Source of the DNA: JBBTCX01 sp964494205
GTDB taxonomy: Bacteria > Planctomycetota > Phycisphaerae > UBA1845
Assembly (NCBI GenBank): GCA_964494205.1
Contig: CAZBRD010000005.1
Span: 247,997-311,996, forward strand
Direction of reading: 5' to 3'
Length of the DNA stretch: 64,000 nt
Position 1 is the first letter of the stretch, and every line of letters begins with the position of its first letter. This document shows, in pieces, positions 34,743 through 42,384 of this stretch. The translations under genes and the position numbers were made by a program. The notes beneath the pieces were generated by a model that worked only from the letters and a program-made list of their open reading frames with translations, was not told the DNA's origin and did not search any database.

Positions 34743-36521
34743 TCAAGTCGCGATCGGCGCGGAGTCATGGCCTGCGATCAAACACACATCCTGAATGCTG
34801 CGCTGCACCATCGCCCCCACCGGCACGACCGCGCTCGGCCGATCCGGCTGGCCCGGCGACCAGATGATCAATCGATCGCGCGGCTCATTGGTGGCTACGA
34901 TCATGTCGTCTGCCACGTCGATTCGCCGAATCGTCTGTCCGCCCGCCTCATAACGACAGGTGTAACTATCACCCACCACCTGCGCCTGCGCACTGATCGA
35001 TGTATCTGCAAAAAACAGACGTTGAATACCCAGCGACGACTGCGCCGCAATCGATTCCACGGCTCGCCCCGCTCCGCGATACACCCGATCCGGGTGCGAG
35101 CTATTCGCCCAATCCCATCGCCAGATGTCGCCCTCACTCGTACCCGCGAACAACCCGTCGACCGTCGGGCACAACGACGTGATCGTCGCACCAGCACCTT
35201 CAAATCGGTGACACTGGCTGTCACTTTCGTTCGCGGCCCATCGAATGACATGATCATCAATGGCGCAATACACATCCTGATTCAGCACAGCCAGATTTCG
35301 GACGGCCTTGGCGCCTCGCGTCATCGACTCAAACAGCGCTCGCCCGGAACCCGTTTCGTTTGCCGGCCACTGCCACAACCCAAGCTCTGAATGCGCCGCG
35401 ATCAAACGGTCCCCGACCATCACCACGGAATTGAAACCGCCACGCACACTTGGAGCGTTTGGCACCTGATACACGCGATCCGGTTCGACGCGATCCAACG
35501 GCAAGCGATACACACCTGTGGCCGCACCAAGAAACAAAATCGGATTCCCATCCAACCTCGCGGCCTGCACCGACCGCACCGGACCAGCCGCCCCTGCGAT
35601 CTTCAGTCGCCTCGCTGGCTCCTTGAAGTTTCCGTCTTCAAAAAACAAAACCTGATCGCCCGCAGCCACCACCACCCACTTCGTCCGCGTGGCCGGAACA
35701 TCCTGAGCGAACAGCGATTGATACAGCTCCGCGCGTTCCTTTTCCGAAAATGTCTGGATCAACTGCGGCACGCTCGCACCTGGCGAAGACGCCGCCAATT
35801 GCCGCAGCCGTGATAGCACATCTGAGAGATGATCAACATGCTGCCGCTGGGCAGCCGCTCGCGCGTCGCGCAGTGGCTTCGCCGCTTCAAACTCGTGCGT
35901 TAGCGTGACCGACGCTTCGTGCGCCCGTTGTACCTGTCGATAGGCCGGTGAGTCGAGTTGCACATGCGGGCCGCTCTCAATCACCAGACCCGCAGCAAAA
36001 CAAACACCTTCTAATTCCTCGCGAACCGCCTGCTCAATCTGGACCCGCGACGATGCATCCGTCAGAAACGCCGCCGATTTCGCGTCAGCAAGAGTAGCCA
36101 ACGCTTTTCGAACCGTCGGTTGCAGGTATTTGGCGAGGTCTGCCCGCGTCGCCAGCGGACGATTTCCCAGCAACGACTTCTGAAAAGAAATGAGCTCACC
36201 TTGTTCTGCGAGTAACGCGACTCGCGCAGCCACATCACATCGAAATCGAAAACCATCCTCACTGGCTACATCGTTTTCGACCCATTGCACGTCGACCGCA
36301 CCGCTGCGCGCCAAGAGCACGTCATCAACATCGCCGCCGTCGAACGCGCCGCTTCGATAAACCTGTTGATCCCCCGATCGCCGCGTGACCAGCGCAGCCC
36401 ACGGCGAAGGCAGCTCCAACGACCGGCGAAGAAAACCGAACAATTCGCTGGCTGCGAACCGCGCCGCCAAGAACTCTGGATTTCGGAAAAAAGTCTGAGG
36501 CTCAAACTTGCTGCTGACCAT
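34743..36521 (-). CDS. SPFH-like N-terminal domain plus beta-propeller protein
   Basis: 592 residues, no signal peptide. Residues about 40-215 look like an SPFH/band-7 domain: strands (VDVQWVENDVASEDGFRFRC) followed by an amphipathic helix region (KYLQPTVRKALATLADAK) and VREELEGVCFAAGLVIES. A coiled-coil stretch (about 215-270) leads to a propeller-like C-terminal half with repeated blades (ILFLGAATGVYRLPLDRVEP, LIAAHSELGLWQWPA, GLFAGTSEGDIWRWDW, MIVATNEPRDRLIIWSPG). SPFH proteins organise membrane microdomains and several bind PspA/ESCRT-III-type proteins (family knowledge). It is the last gene of the minus-strand run that contains the Vps4-like ATPase, 123 bases downstream of it. Confidence 0.7.
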   Translation of the reverse strand: MVSSKFEPQTFFRNPEFLAARFAASELFGFLRRSLELPSPWAALVTRRSGDQQVYRSGAFDGGDVDDVLLARSGAVDVQWVENDVASEDGFRFRCDVAARVALLAEQGELISFQKSLLGNRPLATRADLAKYLQPTVRKALATLADAKSAAFLTDASSRVQIEQAVREELEGVCFAAGLVIESGPHVQLDSPAYRQVQRAHEASVTLTHEFEAAKPLRDARAAAQRQHVDHLSDVLSRLRQLAASSPGASVPQLIQTFSEKERAELYQSLFAQDVPATRTKWVVVAAGDQVLFFEDGNFKEPARRLKIAGAAGPVRSVQAARLDGNPILFLGAATGVYRLPLDRVEPDRVYQVPNAPSVRGGFNSVVMVGDRLIAAHSELGLWQWPANETGSGRALFESMTRGAKAVRNLAVLNQDVYCAIDDHVIRWAANESDSQCHRFEGAGATITSLCPTVDGLFAGTSEGDIWRWDWANSSHPDRVYRGAGRAVESIAAQSSLGIQRLFFADTSISAQAQVVGDSYTCRYEAGGQTIRRIDVADDMIVATNEPRDRLIIWSPGQPDRPSAVVPVGAMVQRSIQDVCLIAGHDSAPIAT

Positions 36522-36644
36522 ACATCACCTCATCGATGATTATAGCACATCCTCGAAACCGCTTCGACGAGAATCCACAAAGACGGAGTTACAAATCACC
36601 AATTACGAATTACAAATTACGAACCTGAAGTCGCTGCACCGGAA
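36522..36644. other. Short gap with A/T-rich repeat R9
   Basis: CAATTACGAATTACAAATTA near 36599-36622 recurs, on the other strand, as GTAATTCGTAATTTGTAAC at about 39630-39648. Both lie in gaps of the ESCRT-like cluster. Confidence 0.6.
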
Positions 36645-37844
36645 CTATTTTCCTTCGCTCGCGAATTTCTCGTAACGAACAAGGTCCGAAGGATGCACCG
36701 ACGGCAAGTTCTCCTCGATCACAGCCAGAACATCAGTCCTCGAAATCGGTCTCGCCTCTGCACCGCCAACAGCCTCCATAAACGGTCGATGCGCCGCTTC
36801 CTGTGCAATGTTCTTTATGTCCGCACCGCTATAACCATTCAGCCGGTCGCATATTTCGCCGAAGTCCACGTCGTCAGCCAGCGGTCGGCCATTGAAATAG
36901 ATTTCCAACATGCGAAACCGCGCCGGCGCATCCGGCAACGGTACATAAATTTTCGCGTCCAATCGTCCCGGTCGCAGCACCGCTTCATCCAGCATCCACG
37001 GCTTGTTCGTGGCGCCGACAAATAGCAACGCCCGATCCGATTTACGATCGAACCCCTCCAGCTCCTGCAACAGTTGCGGCACAACCCGCTGCATCACCGT
37101 CGAGCTGTCGCTCTTTCGCTTGGGAATGAGAGCCTCGGTCTCATCCAGAAAAATCACCGAAGTCTTTTCGGCCTTGGCGGCCTCAAAGAGCTTTCGCACG
37201 TTCTGCTCTGCTTCGCCCACCCACTTACTCATCATCTGCGCGGGACTGATCAAAAAAAACGTCGCGTCGATTTCGCAAGCGATAGCCTTCGCGATCATCG
37301 TCTTGCCCGTCCCCGGCGGACCATACAACAACACACCGCCGCCCACCCCGATGCCGTACTGCCGCGCAAGATCCGGATGCGAAAACGGATAGATCATCTT
37401 CAACCGGATTTCCTGCTTCACATCCTCCAAACCGGCGATGTCATCAAAGCCAAGCGTCGGCTTATCGCGGACAATCCACTCTTCGGCATCAGCGCCCTCA
37501 TCTTCTTCGCGCTCGCTCTGTCGACCACCGCCGCCCGGTCTGCCACCACCGCGCCCACCGACGCCAGCACCCTTACCCTTTTGATTTCCAGCGCCTTGTA
37601 GGGCGGGTTTCACTCGCCGCCCCCCACCAGCCAAACGCTCGCTTTCGCGCGCGAGTTCAATCAACTCTGCCGCCAGCTCCTCCTGCTGCCGCTTCGCCTC
37701 AGGAGATTTCGCCTTCTCCGCTATTTCAATAATGCACTCTGCCGCATCAACCAGATACGTCTTGGCCGTCAGGTAATCGCCGTTCTGATACGCGGCGATG
37801 CCCTTGGATTTAAGGCGCTCGAAGGTGGAGAAGGAAGTGGTCAT
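36645..37844 (-). CDS. Vps4-like AAA ATPase with N-terminal MIT-like domain
   Basis: 399 residues from ATG 37844. Residues about 5-70 form three amphipathic helices (FERLKSKGIAAYQNGDYLTA, YLVDAAECIIEIAEKAK, QQEELAAELIELARESERL), the MIT pattern. A Gly/Arg-rich linker follows (71-125), part of which (RRVKPAL) is read from an R5 repeat. The AAA domain has GFDDIAGLEDVKQEIRLKMI, Walker A YGPPGTGKT (174-182), pore loop MSKWVGE (205-211), Walker B IFLDETEAL (231-239), sensor VGATNKP, arginine fingers in LRPGRLD (290-296), NGYSGADIK and a final DLVRYEKFAS like the Vps4 C-terminal helix. Vps4/CdvC usually have RRRF at the finger, so this residue set is closer to other AAA subgroups; Vps4-like is therefore the best reading rather than certain. 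It would disassemble ESCRT-III-type polymers. Confidence 0.8.
   Translation of the reverse strand: MTTSFSTFERLKSKGIAAYQNGDYLTAKTYLVDAAECIIEIAEKAKSPEAKRQQEELAAELIELARESERLAGGGRRVKPALQGAGNQKGKGAGVGGRGGGRPGGGGRQSEREEDEGADAEEWIVRDKPTLGFDDIAGLEDVKQEIRLKMIYPFSHPDLARQYGIGVGGGVLLYGPPGTGKTMIAKAIACEIDATFFLISPAQMMSKWVGEAEQNVRKLFEAAKAEKTSVIFLDETEALIPKRKSDSSTVMQRVVPQLLQELEGFDRKSDRALLFVGATNKPWMLDEAVLRPGRLDAKIYVPLPDAPARFRMLEIYFNGRPLADDVDFGEICDRLNGYSGADIKNIAQEAAHRPFMEAVGGAEARPISRTDVLAVIEENLPSVHPSDLVRYEKFASEGK
37598..37618. repeat. R5 copy inside the Vps4-like gene linker
   Basis: GTAGGGCGGGTTTCACTCGC, in frame, in the linker between the MIT-like and AAA domains. Confidence 0.75.
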
Positions 37845-37918
37845 ATCGATAGAAGATTTACGCTTTCGAAGTCCAAAAATATTGGTAGGGGCCGCCATGC
37901 GGACCATCAGGCCTGCAT

Positions 37919-38509
37919 TTACGATTCGTACTCCGGGTCGTTCGCCTGATCAAAACACTCTTTGAACGCGGTGCGAACCGACGAATCTAGTTCATTTGAA
38001 AACGTCTCGGACAGTTGATTTCGTCGAATCAGTTCCACCACATCGCCCCAATCCTTGAATCGCCACGTCACAAGCTTCAGCTCAATCAGTCGCGCAAGAG
38101 ACACCGTTCGCAAGTCCGCGTGAAACTCCGCTGCTTGGGGCTTTGGAAATCGAATACTGTGATTCCGGCGACTATCTCCGGCGATTTCGCCGGCTATCAG
38201 GACATCAATTGTCACACCAGTTTGCACATCGTGAAATCGTCGAGGCAAACGTTCGTCCCTAGAATAAGACACACCCTCAAACTCGCGTCGGAATCGTTCC
38301 AGATCACCCGCGCTCATGACGACATCTACGTCAATAGTTTGCCGCGGATAGTTGTGGGCATTTAGCGCCAGCCCGCCGATGATGACATATTCTATTTTTG
38401 AATCTAATAACTTTGCTTCCAGTTCGCGCACCGTATCCCATACCGGTCCCTGTTTTTCAAAGAACATTCCGGCCTCCGTAATGCGGTCGATTTGAAAACG
38501 TGCGATCAT
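37919..38509 (-). CDS. Nucleotidyltransferase-superfamily protein (MNT/AbiEii-like)
   Basis: 196 residues. Seen: YVIIGGLALNAHNYPRQTID ending in DVDVVM, i.e. the GG(x)nTxDVDV motif of the pol-beta nucleotidyltransferase fold with the two Asp of the metal site, then TGVTIDVLIAG with a third acidic residue, and a helical C-terminus with FKDWGDVVELIRRN. Such proteins serve as antitoxin- or toxin-like enzymes, or as tRNA/protein nucleotidylators; no partner HEPN protein is adjacent. It lies inside the ESCRT-like run between the ATPase and the CHMP-like gene and may be a passenger. Confidence 0.8.
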   Translation of the reverse strand: MIARFQIDRITEAGMFFEKQGPVWDTVRELEAKLLDSKIEYVIIGGLALNAHNYPRQTIDVDVVMSAGDLERFRREFEGVSYSRDERLPRRFHDVQTGVTIDVLIAGEIAGDSRRNHSIRFPKPQAAEFHADLRTVSLARLIELKLVTWRFKDWGDVVELIRRNQLSETFSNELDSSVRTAFKECFDQANDPEYES

Positions 38510-38559
38510 GAAAACATCGTCGCCTGGAACATTTCAAGTATTCCATCGTTACTTATATC

Positions 38560-39168
38560 TTACCCCTGCCGCTCCCCTTGCTGCTTCAACGCATCCAGCT
38601 CTGCCCGCAAAACAGCCAGCTTGTCCATTTCGCGCTGATGCTCAGCCTCGGCCTCGGTGTTAATCAACCGATCGATCTCTTCGTCCGACACAGTCTCCTT
38701 CGACCCAGCCATCGCCACATCCTGCGCCGCGATATCCTCCACGGAATCGAGGAACATGTTCATCCGTTCTTCCATCGACTGCGACTGCACCATCGCCTTT
38801 TCCCAGTCACCCTGCGTTTTCACGAGGTCCGTCTCGCCAAACAGCTTGCCGATTTCCGCGGCCATCATGCCCATGCTCTTCGCGAAATCGGCCGACGCTT
38901 CCGCCTGCCGCTTGATCAACAGCGCATTCTTCACCGACAGCAATTGTCGTTCGAGCAATTTCCGAATTGTGGCTGTTTTCTTCAGCGAATTGCGGATGAA
39001 CTGGTATTGCGTGTTATCGCCGATACGCTTGGCGTGCTGCGCGTTCTTGATGAAATCTTCCTGAAATTGCCCCTGCTCGCGAATCGACTTCTCGATCCGC
39101 CGAATGCCCTGGCGAATCTTGATGTCACGCTCAATCCGTCGCTCTTCAGGAGTCTTAAAAAGGGCCAT
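38560..39168 (-). CDS. ESCRT-III/CHMP-like coiled-coil protein with C-terminal MIM1-like motif
   Basis: 202 residues from ATG 39168, with AGGA eight bases upstream; the frame also opens at a TTG two codons earlier. It starts MALFKTPEERRIERDIKIRQ, then a long basic helical hairpin (10-110) rich in Lys/Arg with AKRIGDNTQYQFIRNSLKK and LLERQLLSVKNALLIKRQ, a Met/Ala-rich segment KSMGMMAAEIGKLFGE, and an acidic C-terminal half SMEERMNMFLDSVEDIAAQD. This basic-to-acidic order and length match CHMP1/Vps2-type ESCRT-III. LRAELDALK near the end (187-195) has the Leu-Leu-Leu-Lys spacing of a MIM1 motif (LxxRLxxLK) with Glu for the central Arg, suited to bind the ATPase MIT domain. PspA/Vipp1 is the alternative family. 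Confidence 0.72.
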   Translation of the reverse strand: MALFKTPEERRIERDIKIRQGIRRIEKSIREQGQFQEDFIKNAQHAKRIGDNTQYQFIRNSLKKTATIRKLLERQLLSVKNALLIKRQAEASADFAKSMGMMAAEIGKLFGETDLVKTQGDWEKAMVQSQSMEERMNMFLDSVEDIAAQDVAMAGSKETVSDEEIDRLINTEAEAEHQREMDKLAVLRAELDALKQQGERQG

Positions 39169-39242
39169 AAACAATCCTAAGCATTCTCAGACGATTACCT
39201 GTCGCACGGACGTGTCCTGTTTCTCGCACGAATCAAAAACAC

Positions 39243-39263
39243 GTAGGGCGGGTTCCACCCGCC
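39243..39263. repeat. R5 repeat in the gap between PspC and the CHMP-like gene
   Basis: GTAGGGCGGGTTCCACCCGC, same as the 22763 copy. It lies between the PspC and CHMP-like genes. Confidence 0.8.
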
Positions 39264-39355
39264 ACTCCCCCTCCCAATCTTATACACAACGACACGCCCA
39301 TCGGGGATTCGTTACACTCAAAAACCGCGTTAAGCGCACAGCTGTACACGACACG

Positions 39356-39565
39356 TTATTCGTAATACTCGCGCTCCGGAATCAGCAGCCAAAGAAGCAG
39401 GTAAATCAATACTCCGGGAAACGCGACCGACAGCACTGACACCAGCACGTACACCACGCGCACCGTCGTGGGATCTATATCAAAATAATCGCCGATCCCG
39501 CCACACACGCCCGCAATCGCGCGATTCTCAATGCTGCGCCTTAGTTTCCTCGTACCTCGTCCCAT
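39356..39565 (-). CDS. pspC: PspC-domain membrane protein
   Basis: 69 residues: KLRRSIENRAIAGVCGGIGD, YFDIDPTTVRVVYVL, then one membrane helix VLSVAFPGVLIYLLLWLLIP, the complete PspC domain. PspC senses envelope stress and recruits PspA, itself a member of the ESCRT-III superfamily (known). Its presence between two ESCRT-III-like genes supports a membrane-repair reading of the locus. Confidence 0.93.
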   Translation of the reverse strand: MGRGTRKLRRSIENRAIAGVCGGIGDYFDIDPTTVRVVYVLVSVLSVAFPGVLIYLLLWLLIPEREYYE

Positions 39566-39670
39566 TGTTTCCTTCGATCAAAACAAAACCCAACAACTCG
39601 ACATTCAAGTCCTTCTCAACGGAGTTTTGTAATTCGTAATTTGTAACTCCCCTACTGCTTCGATGGTGTG

Positions 39671-40276
39671 TCATCCTTCCGGCGCAGCATGTCGTTCGCG
39701 CACCCGTCGATCCGCCTCATCAAACGCCTCAGCCGAATCTGTCAGCGCGCCCGCGTCCATCTTCTCCCACACACCCATCACCGTTTGACCGGCCTCGCTC
39801 AACCCGGCTGAACCTTCATCCACGGCCGAACCGATCCGCAGGATTTCATCAAGCCGCTCCTGGTACACCTCGGACTTGACCGAATCCATCTCAATCAGCT
39901 TGCTCAGTCGCAGAATATCGCCTTCGCTGACCAGACCGAGATGATTCGATTGCCCGGCACGATCCGCGTTCTCCCGCAGCATTCGCAGCCGCGAAACCGT
40001 CAGCATCTCCTTGCTGCGAATATTGAGCTGTCGCGAGAGCATCAACTGCTCGGTCGTTTTCAGCTCAAACTCTTGCGCAAGAACCCGACGCAGCTCCGGC
40101 GTTTTTTCCGAAGCACCGCGTTCAAACAGCTTTTGTTTATCAGTGGCGAGCTTGGTGACTTTATTGAGGAGCTGTGTGCGTTCCTTGTCCAAAAGCAATT
40201 CCTGCCGCCGTAACTCCGAGCGAGTCATGCGTGACAGCGGCTTCTTTCGCTTCGACAACCATTCCAGAAACACCAA
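39671..40276 (-). CDS. Second ESCRT-III-like coiled-coil protein
   Basis: 201 residues, TTG (40276) or GTG (40273) start with AGGGGA upstream. Short basic head FLEWLSKRKKPLSRMTRSEL, then a long charged hairpin (25-115): RRQELLLDKERTQLLNKVTK and TPELRRVLAQEFELKTTEQL, with a turn at GASEKT. An acidic C-terminal half (LIEMDSVKSEVYQERLDEIL, AFDEADRRVRERH) follows. This arrangement resembles the alpha1-alpha2 hairpin plus acidic tail of ESCRT-III/PspA superfamily proteins, although no clear MIM motif is visible. A generic coiled coil is possible. Confidence 0.6.
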   Translation of the reverse strand: MVFLEWLSKRKKPLSRMTRSELRRQELLLDKERTQLLNKVTKLATDKQKLFERGASEKTPELRRVLAQEFELKTTEQLMLSRQLNIRSKEMLTVSRLRMLRENADRAGQSNHLGLVSEGDILRLSKLIEMDSVKSEVYQERLDEILRIGSAVDEGSAGLSEAGQTVMGVWEKMDAGALTDSAEAFDEADRRVRERHAAPEG

Positions 40277-40310
40277 TCTGATTCCCCTTAGATCGTCTGG
40301 AAACAGACAA

Positions 40311-40559
40311 TCACTCCGGCTTACGCGGACACTTGGTCAATGCCTTAGGGTCAACAAAGAATGATAAGTATCCACAGTCTTCGCAAGCATGTGCTGAAAT
40401 CGCCGGACCCGTCGCATACCACTTGGCATCGACTGGCTGAAAAAAGACGCCTTGAATCGAATACAGTTGCCCTTCTGCCAGAGATTCACTCCCGCAGCAG
40501 GCACACTTGACGCCATCCAGGTCGCCGCCAACTTTTTCCAATCGTTCTTTGCTTATCAT
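40311..40559 (-). CDS. Small zinc-ribbon protein
   Basis: 82 residues with CACCGSESL and HACEDCGYLSFF, two CxxC-type knuckles forming one zinc ribbon. Its start overlaps the end of the winged-helix/Snf7-like gene (ATGA), so it is translationally coupled to it. Function unknown. Confidence 0.8.
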   Translation of the reverse strand: MISKERLEKVGGDLDGVKCACCGSESLAEGQLYSIQGVFFQPVDAKWYATGPAISAHACEDCGYLSFFVDPKALTKCPRKPE

Positions 40560-42007
40560 GTGGCCTCCGGATCAGCTTTTCGACCGGACTTCGACGCCCC
40601 CGACGACGGCGGGTCAAACACTGGCGGTGCAACCTCTCGCTTTGCCTCAGCGCGGCCCGGTGCCATCGGATTGGCACTCGCGGTCTTCGGCTTCTCGCGA
40701 CCCTCGTCAAACTCCTGCAGAATCGCCAGCTCTTCCTCGTTGCTGATCGTCGCTTCCATACCCGTCTCAAGACTGCTCACCAGATCAGCATCAGCCCTAA
40801 GCGACTCCAGCAACTCCTCTGCACGCACTGCGTTCTCGGTCAACTCCTGCGTATCCGGAAGTTGCGCGACTTCGCCCTGCTGAATTAGCGTCAGATTGTG
40901 AATGTCCGTGCTGATGATGTTGATCTGCTGATTCAGCATCGCAGCCGTCGTGTTCTGACGGCCGATGTCCTTCCTCAACTGTGCGAGCTGTGCGGCCAAC
41001 CTCCGCTTGGGCACGGCCGACGTCGCGGCCTTGCCCTGGTCCAGCAAACTCGCCTCGACCTTCTCAAGCTTGCCGATGTCTTCATAAATGCGATCGCGTC
41101 GCTGCGACAGCGCAGCTCGACGCTCCGCCAGCAGATTGATCTTCTGCGGCGTATCGAGTTCGCTGGCAAACATCTGTCTGATGCGATCGATCATACCCAT
41201 CGGTTTCTTCCCGGCCGGGATAGCAGCCGCCCCGCGATACAACAGGAACTCGCCGTTCTTGTTGCTGACCTTCAGCTCCGGGTCTTTCGTCGCCACATAC
41301 TCAAACGCGCGCTTCACCAGGTCCTCCGGCAGGTGTAGTTTACTCGCCGCCGACGAGGCCGATAACCCTCCGGTTATCATTTCCGTACTGTGCTCCTCGG
41401 CGAAGCGACGCACCCGCTCCAGCTTCTGATTCGCACTCTCCGGGTCGAATATTCGAAGCAATCGCGGGTCAACCCGCTCGCTGGCCCCGCGCGTTCGCCA
41501 GCCGCCGTTCTCATCCTGCTCGATGAGCACCACCGTAACATTCGGCATTTCGACCCGCGCCTGCTCAACCTCAGCCGAAAAACCGGACGGACTGCACACG
41601 CCGATGACATGCGGCACCGATGGATCAACCACCAGCTTCCGCACGTGGTCCATCAGTTCCCCGAGACCAATCGGCGGCGGTGCCCCGCCCGATTTGGAGG
41701 CGTAGTGACTCAACGGCGCGATCACTGACGCAATCGCCACGCCAGTACGCTTCTTCCCAAACAAGAATCGTTTCTCGAACCCCTGCAGCGTGATGCGCCG
41801 GTTCGCCGGAAATGACTTCATCAACTCGCGATCGAACAGCCGGTTCGACGCCATCACCGCCCGCAGGCGATCGCTCTCATCGAATTGTGATCGCTGCCAG
41901 ATAGTACCGCGGAAATGTCGACCCTTCGCCGCTTCCAGGTTGGCATCGACCCCGGCGAGAAAATCCGTCTCGCATTGCAAAGCTGCCGCAACGTCCGGAT
42001 TCAACAC
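40556..42007 (-). CDS. Winged-helix plus Snf7-like protein (CHMP7-like layout)
   Basis: 483 residues. Residues about 1-200 are an alpha/beta domain of unknown type (VIGVCSPSGFSAEV, NVTVVLIEQDENGGW). About 205-258 read as a winged helix: SASSAASKLHLPEDLVKRAF, YVATKDPELKV, GEFLLYRG. A hydrophobic/basic helix GMIDRIRQMF (271-280) could bind membrane. Residues 290-380 form a long hairpin: AERRAALSQRRDRIYEDIGK, LLDQGKAATSAVPKRRLAAQ, LAQLRKDIGRQNTTAAMLNQ, which is the Snf7/CHMP4 pattern (basic, Ala/Lys turn, Gln/Asn-rich helix). The C-terminal acidic helices (EELLESLRADADLVSSLETG, ISNEEELAILQEFDE) parallel the Snf7 DELMAELEEL region. Winged helix plus Snf7 in one chain recalls eukaryotic CHMP7 and archaeal CdvB. 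Homology should be tested by profiles. Confidence 0.65.
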   Translation of the reverse strand: MLNPDVAAALQCETDFLAGVDANLEAAKGRHFRGTIWQRSQFDESDRLRAVMASNRLFDRELMKSFPANRRITLQGFEKRFLFGKKRTGVAIASVIAPLSHYASKSGGAPPPIGLGELMDHVRKLVVDPSVPHVIGVCSPSGFSAEVEQARVEMPNVTVVLIEQDENGGWRTRGASERVDPRLLRIFDPESANQKLERVRRFAEEHSTEMITGGLSASSAASKLHLPEDLVKRAFEYVATKDPELKVSNKNGEFLLYRGAAAIPAGKKPMGMIDRIRQMFASELDTPQKINLLAERRAALSQRRDRIYEDIGKLEKVEASLLDQGKAATSAVPKRRLAAQLAQLRKDIGRQNTTAAMLNQQINIISTDIHNLTLIQQGEVAQLPDTQELTENAVRAEELLESLRADADLVSSLETGMEATISNEEELAILQEFDEGREKPKTASANPMAPGRAEAKREVAPPVFDPPSSGASKSGRKADPEAT

Positions 42008-42011
42008 CGTG

Positions 42012-42302
42012 TCAGATTACCTCCATAGCGGCTAACCGCGCACCGCACTGGCTGCAAAAACGTGCGGGCCGTCGCTCGACTTTTCGACATTCCGCTCGCG
42101 GGCAAATCCGGGTGGCGCCCGCAGTCTTCTCAAACGGACTCCAGCGTGGGGTTCGATCCACCGGCTTGCCTCGCATCATGTTCATCACGCCTCGACCCAT
42201 TCCGGCAAACAGACTCCACATTAGCCACATGATGCCGAAAAAGAAGGCCCCAAACCCGACCAGCAACAGGAGAATCAAAGCTGTAAAATCGCCGCCACCC
42301 AT
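42012..42302 (-). CDS. Small membrane-anchored zinc-ribbon protein
   Basis: 96 residues: helix ALILLLLVGFGAFFFGIMWL, amphipathic MGRGVMNMMRG, then CPRAECRKVERRPARFCSQC as a zinc ribbon. The stop lies 4 bases upstream of the winged-helix gene, i.e. in the same operon. A likely membrane adaptor. Confidence 0.8.
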   Translation of the reverse strand: MGGGDFTALILLLLVGFGAFFFGIMWLMWSLFAGMGRGVMNMMRGKPVDRTPRWSPFEKTAGATRICPRAECRKVERRPARFCSQCGARLAAMEVI

Positions 42303-42341
42303 GGCTCGACTACTTTCCGCCTTCGAAGACTCGAGATTTCG

Positions 42342-42384
42342 ATCCCTCTCCCTTTTAGGGAGAGGGGCAGGGGTGAGGGTCTCC
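42342..42384. repeat. R3 repeat between kinase and zinc-ribbon genes
   Basis: ATCCCTCTCCCTTTTAGGGA followed by GGGGTGAGGGTCTCCT; it ends at the kinase stop. Confidence 0.85.
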
